Made by a program: the position numbers and the translations under genes. This document shows positions 25,201-36,960 of a stretch of 64,000 nt of DNA, one piece after another. Every line of letters begins with the position of its first letter. Position 1 is the first letter of the stretch. This DNA is from Acridotheres tristis. Lineage: Eukaryota > Chordata > Aves > Passeriformes > Sturnidae. The DNA is taken from contig CM072898.1 in the NCBI GenBank assembly GCA_037013685.1, positions 2,666,001-2,730,000 of the forward strand, read 5' to 3'. The notes under the pieces are model-generated. The model saw only the letters and a program-made list of their open reading frames with translations, made no database searches and was not told the origin of the DNA.

Positions 25201-28150
25201 GAGTCAGACACGAGTGGGATCCAGGAATCCTGCTTCTGTCTCCTGCATTACCCACTCAGAACTCCAGCTGGCAACTGATTCCATCAAGCATTTCAGTGTT
25301 TAGGGGGTGCCAGTCACCAGACTGTGGGGTCCAGGAGAAAGAGTTACCTCAGTGCTTATGAAAATGGGAAGAACTGCATTCCTTGTGCATGGCTATGGGT
25401 GCACACACATAGACTCTTTCAAGAAACTTCTCATCAGATGACAACCTCAGTCCTAAACAAAGGAGAAAGGCAGCTCTCTGCTGCACTGACCATGGCTTGT
25501 TTCCTTAGAAAACTCTGTAGATATATTTAATAAATCCATGTAGATATTTTCAATAAATCTGCATTTTTCCAGACTTGCCAAATACTGCCCAGGTAGGAGC
25601 CATCACAGAAAAACAGCACAGGGTGCAATTAAAGACTGTAATTATATTCAGATACACTGGGGATTTAAAGCTGTGCAGGTAATTGTAATGATGGCATTTG
25701 CTATCTGCTTTGTGTTTGAACTTGTAACCTAAATAATGATCTCTCACAAGCACAGGTTTTATCAGCTGCCTACCTTCTGTGTTTCCAAAGTCTTAGGGAT
25801 AAATTCCATCTTTCAAAATTAATACACTCCTTTCTGTCAAACAGACAGTGGTTCTGCCAGAGAGATGTGAAAAACAGATTGTCAGCTGGACCCTGTGGGG
25901 TTACTACCAATGTGTCATTTTTTTAGAATTGATTAATCAGGAAAGGAAGGTTAGGGGTAGTTTTCTAACAAATGGTAGTTTTCTTCCTTTCTCATAAGGG
26001 TATGCTATAGGAAGCAATCGACCACAGAAAATGCCTACCCCCTTTGATTTTACTGCAGATCTGACCACAGGAAATGTTGCACATTTGGATCAAGCAGGAT
26101 AAACAGCAAGGACTTCCTCTTTTGTGAAATCATCTTTAAGCAGCACCGCTCCCCAGGAAAATAGGTTTTCCACTTTACATAATGTTGCAGCAGCAGTGGT
26201 TTGTTCCTAAGTTTTTTCTGGGTAGGTTATGAACTTTACAGCTCTGACCACAGATCAGTTATTTATCATAACAGGAAAGATGAGACCAAAGATATTTCCT
26301 AACCTTCTCTTTGCAGATCAGAGAGAAGCAAGGCAACAAACATTAATGCTTCATAATCAACTGACAAAGATTATACAGAAATATTAATTCCTCTCTTCTA
26401 ATCATACTTGGTTTAAATAATCTGCAATTTTAAACAGCAAATCAATACAGTTTCACTCAAATCTCTTCTCCAATGCAATATGATCAGTCTTTCAAAAGTA
26501 GATATGCTGGTACAAAAGGAATGCTTTTGTTTAGAGACAAGCTAAGGAAGGCAGTAGAGAGATATCCCATTTCGGGAGAATACTCCTCCATTTGATACCT
26601 GTAACAGGTGTTCCTATGTATCCTGGCAGTATATAAAAAAATTAAAATGTCTTTGAAATACTGTTGGAGACAAAAAGCTTTTCCTCATCTGATACATTTG
26701 CCCCTCAAGAATTGTCCCTTGGCATCAGTGAGCCTGAAAACACTGAAATCTAGCAGCATATCTAGCATATTTTGTATGCTGCAGCAGAAAAAGAGTAACT
26801 GTAGGAAAGTGTGTTCCTACTTTATAGTGCCATATGACAAGTTGCACATAGCTGGGATTGCTCAAGTTACTGTACCACAAACCTGAAGTGCAGAGTATTT
26901 CATACAGGACCAGATTGCAGAACTTAACCACAGGCCTGCAATGTGTCGGTGCAGAGCTGCACTTTTGGAGGGGGAGGTGGGACAGACACCAACCTCTCCA
27001 AAGCTAATTCAGAGCAGTCACCAACAAGCATGCTTACAAGTAAAAGGTTTAAGACATGAGGGATTAGTCACAAGTACCTAAACTTTTATACCAGCCACCT
27101 TGGAGGAGCAGCATTGAGTTCCTCTATAAACTATTTTACGTTGTCACACACATCTATTGCTCCAGTTCATAATGAAAACCTGGAGTAAGCACCTTCACAC
27201 TTGCCAGTGAAAATGTCTGTTCCTGTTATGTTTGTCCTATGTCTAGGTAGCATTTTGCTACCAGTTCTGGAGTCTTCAGGGTCATGCTCTCAACTTGCTT
27301 TTCCAGCTAGCACTCTGTTCAGGTGCCCTCATCCTGTTTTAACAGGTTGCTTCTGGCATGTTCCTCCAGTATGCTGGCCACCACAAAATTAATAGAAAAA
27401 GGAAAACAAACTGCAGTCCTTTGCAGCTCAGGAGACTGCCTTGGGAAGATCTTTCCTACTCATCTTAGGTGACAGAAATTAATTCAGCAAAGGAGATGGA
27501 CGTCATTGGTCACACTACAGAAGACACATCTCATCAAAAGGCTGAAGGCATGAGGCTCTAGCATTGGCTTCAGTAAACTTTGGATCAGATTCCATATGAA
27601 TTTTGTTTTGTTTTGACATCAGTTGGACACTTCCTAGTTCACATGAGCCTGAACACACAAACAGGACTCAGCATGTTGGAACTGCAAACCATACAAAGAA
27701 ATCCTGCAAGCCTGAATTTGCTGAGGCTTGCCTCAGAAAGAAACGTGGGTGATCTACAGTTTATGGGGCGTAAACCACAGGCTGCTGGCTGTAAAGAACA
27801 CACTGCTACTTCTCCATGCCTATGCATCAGACATCACAGAGATATTGAAACACTGTCTTGAATTTAATTCAGAACAATGCTCAACTCAACAAAAGGTTTC
27901 CAACTGTTTCCTTGCTGGAAACAACATCAAGAGAATATATGCAATTAGCACTTTTAAAAAAACATTGGGTAGCTCCCAGCCACCTCACCAGTGTATCTCA
28001 AGTACTTAAGATTAACACTTCCAGATTGAGAAGTATGGTCTTCATGAGACTACTATTGAACTTAGAGCTTTGTTCCTGCAGCCTTAAGGCTAAGACCTTA
28101 AAGGCTGTGGCCATGCTGCTGGCTTAGAAAATTCTTTGTAATTAACATAG
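19263..28150. other. Non-coding unique sequence, no gene seen
   Basis: Mostly AT-rich unique DNA. A short hairpin lies at 21090-21120. A moderately GC-rich patch at 24400-24660 has open frames on both strands; the minus-strand one of 108 codons matches no family I know. Nothing else stands out. Confidence 0.55.
21090..21120. other. Short imperfect inverted repeat (hairpin)
   Basis: GTAATGATACTG is followed after TCAG by CAGTATC-ACC-ATTAC. This gives a 12-bp stem with a 4-nt loop and a 3-nt bulge. It is too short for a standard microRNA precursor and has no neighbouring gene, so it is probably incidental. Confidence 0.5.
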
Positions 28151-28151
28151 G

Positions 28152-28203
<52 letters not shown>

Positions 28204-28205
28204 CA
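28151..28205 (+). repeat. (GATA)n microsatellite
   Basis: About 13 tandem copies of a GATA/TAGA tetranucleotide with no internal interruption, ending in GACAGC. It ends about 120 bp upstream of the ERVL-type LTR. Confidence 0.97.
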
Positions 28206-28323
28206 GCAAATAAATTTAAACACCTTCATTACTGAAATTACTGACGTTTCTCTGAATGCAAGCAATGCAAATATACAAAATGTGGTCAGTTTGATTCTTT
28301 AACAGAAATTCTAATTTGTCTAG

Positions 28324-28866
28324 TGTCCTGGACAGGGTTAATTTTTGTGCTAGTTTTTGCAGTAGCTGGGAATGGGCATGTCCAGGACTCAGAGGTTATT
28401 CTCCACCACCTCACGTCATTGCCAGGGATGGGAGAGGGAGTCTCCTCCAGGAAGAAGGGGTTCCTTGCAGTCGAGTAAGCATGGCAGACAGAGCAGGAGG
28501 GTAACACTGATCCCAAGAGAGAATGGCTGGGATCGTTCTGGTCCCAAGGCAGAGGGAGCAGTGGGGAGGAGGTGGCTGAATTAGGGCATGGTGTGTTATT
28601 GGGGTTTTCCATAATGAGCAATAATGTTTCTTTTCTTGTACCCTCTGTCAATAATATTGTTTCTGTTACTGTTTGTTATATCTCATTGCTGTTTCCAGTA
28701 AATTGTTCTTATCTCAACCCATCATCTTTACTTTTTGTGCCTCTAATTCACTTCTCCATGCCACCACAAGGGAGAGGGGGAAAGGGGAGGAGCAAGCAAG
28801 CAGCAGTGTGGTTTGGAGTCTCAGTGGGAGCACTAAATTGGGGAGTGCCATTCCTAAACAACGACA
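28324..28866 (+). mobile_element. ERVL-type endogenous retroviral LTR (solo)
   Basis: The element starts TGTCCTGGACAGGGTTAATT, characteristic of avian ERVL LTRs. It continues with a CCAGTAAATTGTTCTTATCT block carrying an AGTAAA polyadenylation-type signal at 28697-28702. It ends AACAACGACA, close to the usual ACCACGACA terminus. Length is about 543 bp. No retroviral coding region adjoins it, so it is a solo LTR. The flanking pentanucleotides (TCTAG before, TCTGC after) match at only three of five positions, so the target-site duplication is decayed or the ends are off by a few bases. Divergence within the body suggests it is not recent. Confidence 0.75.
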
Positions 28867-30090
28867 TCTGCTACAGAAAATTTGACTGATGCCCTTTTTG
28901 AAACAAGACCCTTCTGTTTAAGCAGAAATGGCATTTATAATAAATACAGTACTGGTGGAAGAAAGAAAAATCTATTGTCTGAGAAGAACAAGCTATTTAA
29001 ATTCCACAGTGATGGAAAAATTGAAGGGAAGGAGATGGCTGAGGGGCTTTGTGAGTCGCACAATGCTTCGAGTGCAGCAATGAGAGTAGAAAATAATAGT
29101 GATCTGCTTTAGAGATTGTGTCTGTTTCAAATACCCATCATTTCAAACAATGATGACAACTCTTCCAGTCTCATTCTAGTACTGTTGCTGTTATGGAAAC
29201 TTTCTCTGTCCTCATCAGCTCGATTATGTCTCTTTACAGCAGTAATGAATCTCAGATGTCACTTCCGGGACTCAGTCTCTGAAGGCATTTGCTTCCTTCA
29301 TAAGGTCTTTAGTCAAGTTTAAAATCTTATTTTCAGAGGCTGAGTGAACAGTATGAAGAGATTTTCAGGATTCATTGAGAAACATGTGAAAACAACAATG
29401 ACTATTTATGTACTGGTACTTCTACCACTGACATCTTCCTAAATGATGCCTTTAAATTTTTGAGACACAGTCAGACATATACAAAATGATAATAAATACA
29501 AATAAATAAATAAATTCACAATTTTATTTTGTCTGATATCTTGAGTGCCTCTTATCTCCTTTAGTGGGACTAAGTTTTTACACCTCCTGATGAAAATTTG
29601 CTATAGGTACTCCTAAGGGTTCAGGGCAAGAAGTATTTCTTCTGTGGTTTGAGGCACTCTTAGGCACTTGATCATTTAATCAACTTTGGCAACAAGGCTC
29701 ACAGTTCCAAGGATTAGATCCACCAAAGACCATTATAATGCTGACTTTTAAGGGCTCTGCCTCCAGCAGAACCCGTAACCCTGAATACAGCTTGCTGTAA
29801 AAGACTGCCAGAAAGGACAGGTGTAGAAAAATCAGTGACGTGAAATAGCCTTTAGTAAATGCCAAGAAGAGAGATATATCTTTGCCCCTGTGTGCATGTT
29901 CTCCTCTGGACTGCAAAGGCACAGTGCCCACCACCCACATCCTTGCCTGCAGGCTGGTACCCTGGCAGCACCAGCCCTTTCTCCCAGACCTGGCAGGGCA
30001 GCATTTGTTTTTCCCTTGAGGAGCTCAAGGATTACAGAAATTGTCTGAGATGTGGGAGGCTGAGTCTCTTCCTTCCTCTGCCTGAAGGGA
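28867..30090. other. Non-coding sequence between LTR and pentamer array
   Basis: Unique sequence with a short (AAAT)n run at about 29489-29515. The last 200 bp before the array are modestly GC-rich. No gene recognised; frames that run into the array are open only because of the array. Confidence 0.6.
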
Positions 30091-30563
30091 GTGGGATGGG
30101 ATGGGATGGGATGGGATGGGATGGGATGGGATGGGATGGGATGGGATGGGATGGGATGGGATGGGATGGGATGGGATGGGATGGGATGGGATGGGATGGG
30201 ATGGGATGGGATGGGATGGCATGGGATGGGATGGCATGGGATGGCATGGGATGGGATGGCATGGGATGGGATGGCATGGGATGGGATGGCATGGGATGGG
30301 ATGGGATGGGATGGCATGGGATGGCATGGGATGGCATGGGATGGCATGGGATGGCATGGGATGGCATGGGATGGCATGGGATGGGATCCATGGGATGGGA
30401 TCCATGGGATGGCATGGGATGGCATGGGATGGCATGGCATGGCATGGCATGGCATGGCATGGCATGGCATGGCATGGCATGGCATGGCATGGGATGGGAT
30501 CCATGGGATGGGATCCATGGGATGGGATCCATGGGATGGCATGGGATGGGATGGGATGGGATG
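30091..30563 (+). repeat. ATGGG/ATGGC pentanucleotide array, 470 bp
   Basis: About 94 pentamers in three zones. The first 124 bp (30092-30215) are pure GGGAT. The next roughly 165 bp alternate ATGGG and ATGGC, including a regular 10-bp ATGGCATGGG dimer. The last part has a pure ATGGC block (about 30431-30489) flanked by five copies of a variant with an extra CC (GGGATCCATGGG). No frame of the unit contains a stop, so several frames of 150-260 codons are open on both strands, giving GMGWD- or SHPIP-type peptides. These are not genes. The pure GGGAT zone fits the canonical G-quadruplex pattern with 2-nt loops. Confidence 0.97.
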
Positions 30564-33500
30564 ACAAAGCAAGGCAAGCAGTATGCACAGCAAAGGGACA
30601 GTTCTGAGCAGTTTGAGCACATGTAGTTTGACTGTAGGCCACTAATATACAACTCATTTCTGACTGCTAATGAGAGTAAAAATTCTCTTTCAGTACTTTT
30701 ATAATTATTAGCCCTACAGGAATTTTGATTGGAAATCACTGACATGCTCCTATCATAAGTAGAGATAACTTGGTGTTCAATGGCAGAGTTTGGCTGAAAG
30801 TTTTATTACACTCCTGAGCCAAGTAATAAACTGCATTTAAAGCCAGATGACTCTCTTGTTGTACATCCATATATGTTTTACAGTACAGCTGTAAACGATA
30901 GTGAAAACTTCAACAGGAAATTAGATTTGCAGGTTTCAGCTTTTAGAGGTTGGGCAAATTAATTTGATTATTTAGTGCTCATCAGTCACTGATGCATTTT
31001 GCATTAAATACTCCCAGGGACCTACCCAAAGTGAGACACACAATGTGAGATTCAAAGTCCCACTGTCACTCTTTCATTTTATTCAGTTTGAAACCTATTT
31101 CTAGCAAATCACCAAATGTTGACTTCTCATGAGCTCTAATGCCATGAAAATACACTTGTTCATTAGCCTAAACACACAATACAGTGACAGAAAAGGCACA
31201 AAAAAACCCATTAAGTTCATCCCAGTAGAACTATATGCTGTGAGCATTTTTCTTGGTGGCATTCACCCATCAGATGAAATTATTCCCATAATTCAGTCTA
31301 AAGAGCTACTTCCATCTCAGCATTTTGGAGTGTATTTCCTATTTCAATTAATTTCTTATTATTTGAACTCTAATGAGCTGTGGGGTGCAACCCAGTGGTG
31401 TCTTCAAGGCAAGCTGACTGTCCAGCTTTGTTACTTCACACAAAGGCCTTTTTTCTCTTACAATTATTAGCTTGGATTCGCATGTAAAGGGAAAAAGTAA
31501 TATATAAGAGGATTGAAAGTAAAAATCAGACATGCTTTTAAAAATCTATCCTCCTGCAGCCCAAAGTATCAATGATGGCATGCATATAGCATAGTAGACA
31601 TCCTGTCTTGCTCTTTTACTTTGTAGTAATCAACACACAAACCTGTATCAATTAAAAGTGAAATTAAACGTCAATTAAAGCAGTGAAAACTTCAGCTTAA
31701 AAATGGAATTTGTGCTTTAGCTAAGGTGCCATCTGACTAGGCTCTTTAAAAGCTGGCTAGTCCCAAAAGACTGCTTCAAAAGATCCTGCAGGCAGCATTT
31801 ACACAAAATCCACAATAAAATTACATTTCATTTCCAAGTCAGTTTCAAGTCTGACTTCTTTTCCTAAAGTCAGAGCTAGTGCACAAATCAGATTAAGAAA
31901 CAGTAAAGAGAAAAAAGTCATTCAACAAAGGCACTAATAACAATCCACAGCACACAGGAAGAAATGTCATGTAGTGCTTATGTAGTAAGAAAATAGTTTT
32001 CTAGCTTTAATAGTAAATGACATTAGTTTACCAAGCATGTTCAGACAACAAGAAAACCCCACAAATAGTGTAAAACCCTACTGAACCTAACCAGAGTGAC
32101 TACAAGTTATCTACTTTCTCATATAACCACTGCCCTAAGTCTTTGAGAAGCAGCTCCAGAATTAAGCATTTACATTTTTTTAAAAAGTAATTTTGTCTGG
32201 AAATGGATTGTCCACGTACTCTGAAAGGTTTGTGGCCTTTTGAATGCAACCTTAGGAGATCATTGTCGAAATACCCCCTTATCCAGTGGAAAAAGAGAAA
32301 ACAAGGACACTGGGAATAATATGGCAAAGATAGGGGGGAAAAAAAGCTTGGTAAACTTTGAAACTCTCTACAAGTGTAACTACTTGTTAGAAAAACTATG
32401 CAGCAAGACAGATATTGACTGCACACTTGTTTGGACAAAGCAAAGTTTTTAAAATAAAAGAGCGGGATGCTTGCATCACCTCTCGGGTAGCAATGTCACA
32501 GTGCTGATTTGGTGCTCCTCATGCTGCTAATCCAGCCAGTCCTGTAAGCTGCTCCTCTATCCACTGTAGCTTCCATCATCACACTGCATTTTAGTGCAGC
32601 AGGCAGAAAGAAGACAGGCCTGTAGCCAGAAGAAGAGATCTGATGGAAGGGTTTACGTTTTAAAATTAAGCAGTACATGTTGTTTTTAAAGCTGAAAGGG
32701 AGAACAGGGAAATTTAAGAATGGTGGGGAAAAGGAGAGAAATAAAATGACTGCCCTTCTGTTGGTGTTCTTGGAAATATTTCACTTGTTCTATATGACTA
32801 ATGTGCAATCTGAGGTGTGGACTAAAGGAAAAGTTATTGCCACTCCATCAATGAGATTGCATCATTGCCTTGAAAACAGACCAGAATTCCTTCCCAGGAA
32901 ACGTGCATTGGGATTTATTAATTCCCTCCCAAATTCAGATTATGTTGAAGTTTTTACATGGCTTAAACTAGCAAGAACATAATTTCTCAGTTTTGAGAGC
33001 ACAGGAGAGTTGTGAAGTGGAGATTCGTAGGGAAAATACAGCTGTGGTGGAACATGTGATGCTGTGCATATCCACTATCCCTGCAGAGACTGAAAACAAA
33101 TGAAGATTGGCTGTGAAGACAAAGTAGAGCAAATTCACACCTTGTGTCATCCTGAGAACTTCAGCATCACGCAGTCTGCCTGTGGATACACAGTATGGGA
33201 AGTTTGGCTTCAACAAAATAATGCCTGTATGAAAGAAGTGACACCCACATCCTTGGAGCTGTGGCAGGTGGCACTTCCAGACTCGCTCTACTTCTTCCCC
33301 TCCTGGGCCAGAGGCAATCCCTGTGCCCTGGCCTTGGGCCAGCTGTCCATGCACTTTGCCACAGCCCTTCACAGGCCCTGGGAGCCACCAGGATCTGCAG
33401 AACGAGGTGCAATAAACACCCTGGTACAGATAGGCTGGAAAATCCTCCATGTTTGTGTAGTGCTGTGGGTACACAGAGCATTGAAGGCAGGAGCTGAGAC

Positions 33501-35250
33501 TCTTGTCAACTGCACCACAGTGTCATATACAGGGATTTTATTTCCTCTTCTTTAGCTGACTTGGGCCAGGGTCAGCCAAAGTGCAGCCTGCAACAGCTTT
33601 TTTCCTTGATTATTGCTAAGGATTAGGATTTATATTTTATGTACATCTCTGGAGGTGTGCAAGACATTTAACACAAATATACAAGGTTGTGAAGAGTTTA
33701 TACAGCCCAAAAACGTTGCAACAGCTAGTGAAGACACACATGATTAAAGGCTTATTGATGTAAGCTCCATGTGTGTCTTACCAGGAGGACAAAATGTAGG
33801 GTGCTTTCTGGGGCCTTTTTCTGAAGGCAAAGTGTCATTTTTATGAGTAACAGTTCAGCTGTTTGTCATAGCAATCTGCTCTTTCAGAGTCTAGTTCATA
33901 GGAGTATCCAGGTTTGGTGGGGTGCTTGGCTTCAAAAATAGCTTGTGAAAGGTTTACTTCTGATCACCACTCAGGAAATGAACATTGTTGGGTTAAGGGC
34001 AGAAGATGGCCCTTTGCTCTTGCTTCAGAACAAAGACTGCTTATCCAGCTCTGCCTACAGGACTTAGTAACTATCTGCAAGCATGCAGGACTACTTTCCC
34101 AAGTGTTCTCATCCTTTTATTCTCCCAGGAGTAGTCCCAAATATTGGGCAAAGGAAACAACAGGATTTGCCCCAAAAGACAGAGAAATAGTGCCCTCGTA
34201 CTTAGGAAAAAAAACCCAAGCCAAACCAAAACCCTAAAACACAAAACCAAACAAATAAAGGAAACATAAAGTTGTAGTATTCTTTATCCTGTTGTTACTT
34301 CTCTGCTGCTGGCACCTCATTTAGGGTCTGAGCTATATCCCAGTGCCTTTGTGTGGCTCACAGCAGGTATCCACAGTCATTGCCACTTCTCACTCTTTTT
34401 TTTTCCGTTCACTGCCAGTGATAAAAGGCTAGAACCAGAGGCAGCCTCACACGGTTTATCCTCACATCGTTCTCCATGCACCTTAACATGGAAAAATCTG
34501 TGAACTTTAAAAAATAAGCTGGTTTTCTAACATTTACTTGTCGATCTTATTGCCTGTGTCTTACCATGACACAGCATCTGAACCAAAACCTGCATAAAAG
34601 AATCATTCTCTTCATGTTAAACAATGTGAATGAGTTTTAAATGGCAACGTTTTGCCTACTTCTTAAGTAAACTGATTACGGTATTCTCGGAAGAGGTGTG
34701 CATTGAAATGGATGAGAGCAGCAAGTTATTCACAGATATTCCAACACCTGCTCTGACAGATGTCCTGAGGAGGGGCATCTGCGGGACCACAGTTGTGGTT
34801 TCAGCTGCACTACAGGTGCTGCAGGGCAGGTAACTGAGACTCACATTTTTGATTCTCCCTCAGCTTTGGGAGAATAGATAGAGAGAGAGAATAGAAAAGA
34901 TAGAGAGGCCTGTTTTCAGAGCTGGTAGGCAATGCCAGCAGGGAACAAAGCTCTGGGAAACAAGCTTAACACATCCTATCTGTTCTCACAGACAGTAGGA
35001 AGAAATTGTCACTTTATAAAGCTCTACCCTGAGCTGTCCACAGTATGTATGAGTATATATTCCAGTATGTGTAAAGGACGATAATAAAGTTAAGCATATA
35101 ATATGTGCGTTTGAAAGGGCACTTTATGAGATGTGGGGATGATGGTGGTGGTTAGGTTGGGTTGTTTGTTTGGGTTTTTTTCCCCTTTCTTTCTCTCATG
35201 GAATTTTATCCCATTTGTTGCTAAAAGACAATAAGGACCAGTACTTAAGA
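30564..35250. other. Non-coding unique sequence, no gene seen
   Basis: AT-rich unique sequence with a GC-rich patch at 33240-33420 that encodes nothing recognisable on either strand. An A/C-rich low-complexity run lies at 34207-34257 and a GA-rich run at 34872-34908. No exon or RNA gene recognised. Confidence 0.6.
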
Positions 35251-35850
35251 GAGACAGAAGATGCAGCCAAGGAGGAGGCAAGGAGTGTGGCTGGCGGAAT
35301 TCTCCTGGCTGAGGGGCCTTCTCTGGGAAAGGCAGGGACACCTCGCGGTTCTGGCCGGAGGGTGAGGGCTGGGCTCGGCTGCCCTGCTCTGTCTCACTCT
35401 GGGGATGGCAGCAGGAAGGCCGAGCTGCCGCTGCAGGAGTGTTTGCTGCCATCCTGCATCCTGCCCGCTGCTCTTCCCGTACCGAGGGAGAGCCCCGGCT
35501 CTAAGAGCGGCCTTTGGGCCGGGGCCGTGCTCAGGAGCCTCGGGGCAGAGCCGGACGCCGGGCCAGGCCGAGGGAGCCGGCCTGCCGTGCCCATCCCCGC
35601 TGGCTTTTTCCTTCTGCCACTGCTCTGAGTTTTTTCGCCACCCTGTAACCCAGCGCCCCTTCCCACCGGCAAACCCTGCAGCTCCTGCTGCAGAGCTCTC
35701 TGTTCCATTTTGTTTCCCATTCCGGGCTCTGTCTGCTTCTGCTGCCCCGAGCTTCTGCTCCAGCCCATTTCTCCATCCTCAGGGCACCGGGGAGTTCCTT
35801 CTGCCTTCCTTGGCACACGCCTGTCTTTCAAACCGGGACAGATGAGGACG
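35251..35850. promoter_or_regulatory. CpG-island-like GC-rich block
   Basis: About 25 CpG dinucleotides lie within 35290-35680 by hand count, concentrated at 35470-35600. A GC-rich, pyrimidine-rich plus strand continues to about 35820. Frames of 95-168 codons are open on both strands with no recognised domain. I see no confident exon or splice pattern. Possible identities are a promoter or first exon of an unrecognised (perhaps noncoding) transcript, an orphan CpG island, or part of a GC-rich retroelement. Confidence 0.4.
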
Positions 35851-36420
35851 ATGTCAAAGCCAAATTCCTGTTGCAGATAGAAAACACGTGTAAGGATCAA
35901 TAATGATCACTTGTGCTGATCAGCAGAGCGGGGCTCCAGGTGGCTGCAAGGCCTGAATGGTGGACACCAATACAAACCCTCATTGAGGTAATCCTCAGGA
36001 CTCTGGGAGAGATGGGCAAAAGCCAGAGCTAAACAGTAAAAAAATCAACACAGGAATATTGAGAAGTAACTTGGCATGTCTGAAACCCACTGAACAAGCA
36101 GTGTTTACCATCACAGACCTCTAACATTACTGAAGGAAATTACTATGAACCAGTCAGCCAAGGGATCCCGGATTAGACAATATAGCACAGCAATGTTTCA
36201 AGCCAACATGAGGCAATAGCTAACCAAGAGGATAGTTATATCTAAAAAATATATATGGCCAGATGGGACTTATAGACTCACTGCAAAATACACAGTGATG
36301 CCTCAGCAAAACTCTTCCTGACTCCTGCAGATTTTAGTCGGCCATATCTACTGTAAAGGATGCAAAACCACATACCTTGAGTGAATCTGTGAAACAGTCT
36401 TTCAGATAGGGCAAAAGGGC
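35851..36420. other. Unique sequence, nothing seen
   Basis: Unremarkable sequence between the CpG-rich block and the AT-rich candidate element. No feature recognised. Confidence 0.6.
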
Positions 36421-36960
36421 ACTGATTAATAAGCTGGCATAAACGAGCAAACTTTTTATTCCATTAACTTTATAGGTTGGCTTAAAGCCCCCAAAATTTT
36501 GCAAATAATGATTGCTCCTAGGGGACTATCTCGGTCTGGTTAGTTTATTTGTTTGCATGTACATTTGGTAACCAAGGTCAAAAGTTTTATAGCAGCAACT
36601 GTCTCTGAACTATTACTTGGCTTTGATTTTTTAGCTATGGCACGGAGACTTTTATGCAATATTGTTAATAATAGAAATGCACTTTGTTTTAGTTTTGACT
36701 AATTATAGCTTTGCTTCATGCAGTATTTCATGTACATGGGTAAAAGGTAATTGTTACAGCCTTATAAAATCTCAAGATTAAATTCTGTCTTTAATTACAA
36801 AGATATCACTGGTGATGCAGAGGATTCAGTGATGTCAGAATTGATTACAATTATGGTTTAGCCATGAGATTAGGCAAAATACTTAATGTCAAATCACAGT
36901 GACTCAAACATGCTCTAGAAATGACTGCCTGGGCCTAAGCTGAATAAGTTCTACAGTAGC
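36421..36960. promoter_or_regulatory. Candidate conserved noncoding element
   Basis: Repeat-free AT-rich stretch dense in TAAT, ATTA and TTTGCAT-type cores. The palindrome-like CATGTACAT occurs twice (36556-36564 and 36729-36737), and TTGATTACAATTA occurs near 36840. Such composition is common in vertebrate developmental enhancers, but AT-rich neutral DNA also produces these words. This is inference from texture only; alignment to other birds would decide. Confidence 0.2.

Noticed and set aside
29832..30745. Overlapping open frames of 157-262 codons on both strands
   Set aside because: They exist because the 5-bp ATGGG/ATGGC unit has no stop in any frame; the peptides are pure repeat and flanks are not coding-like.
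35090..35900. Open frames of 120-168 codons in the second CpG-rich block
   Set aside because: Same compositional explanation; proline-, arginine- and serine-rich chance peptides.
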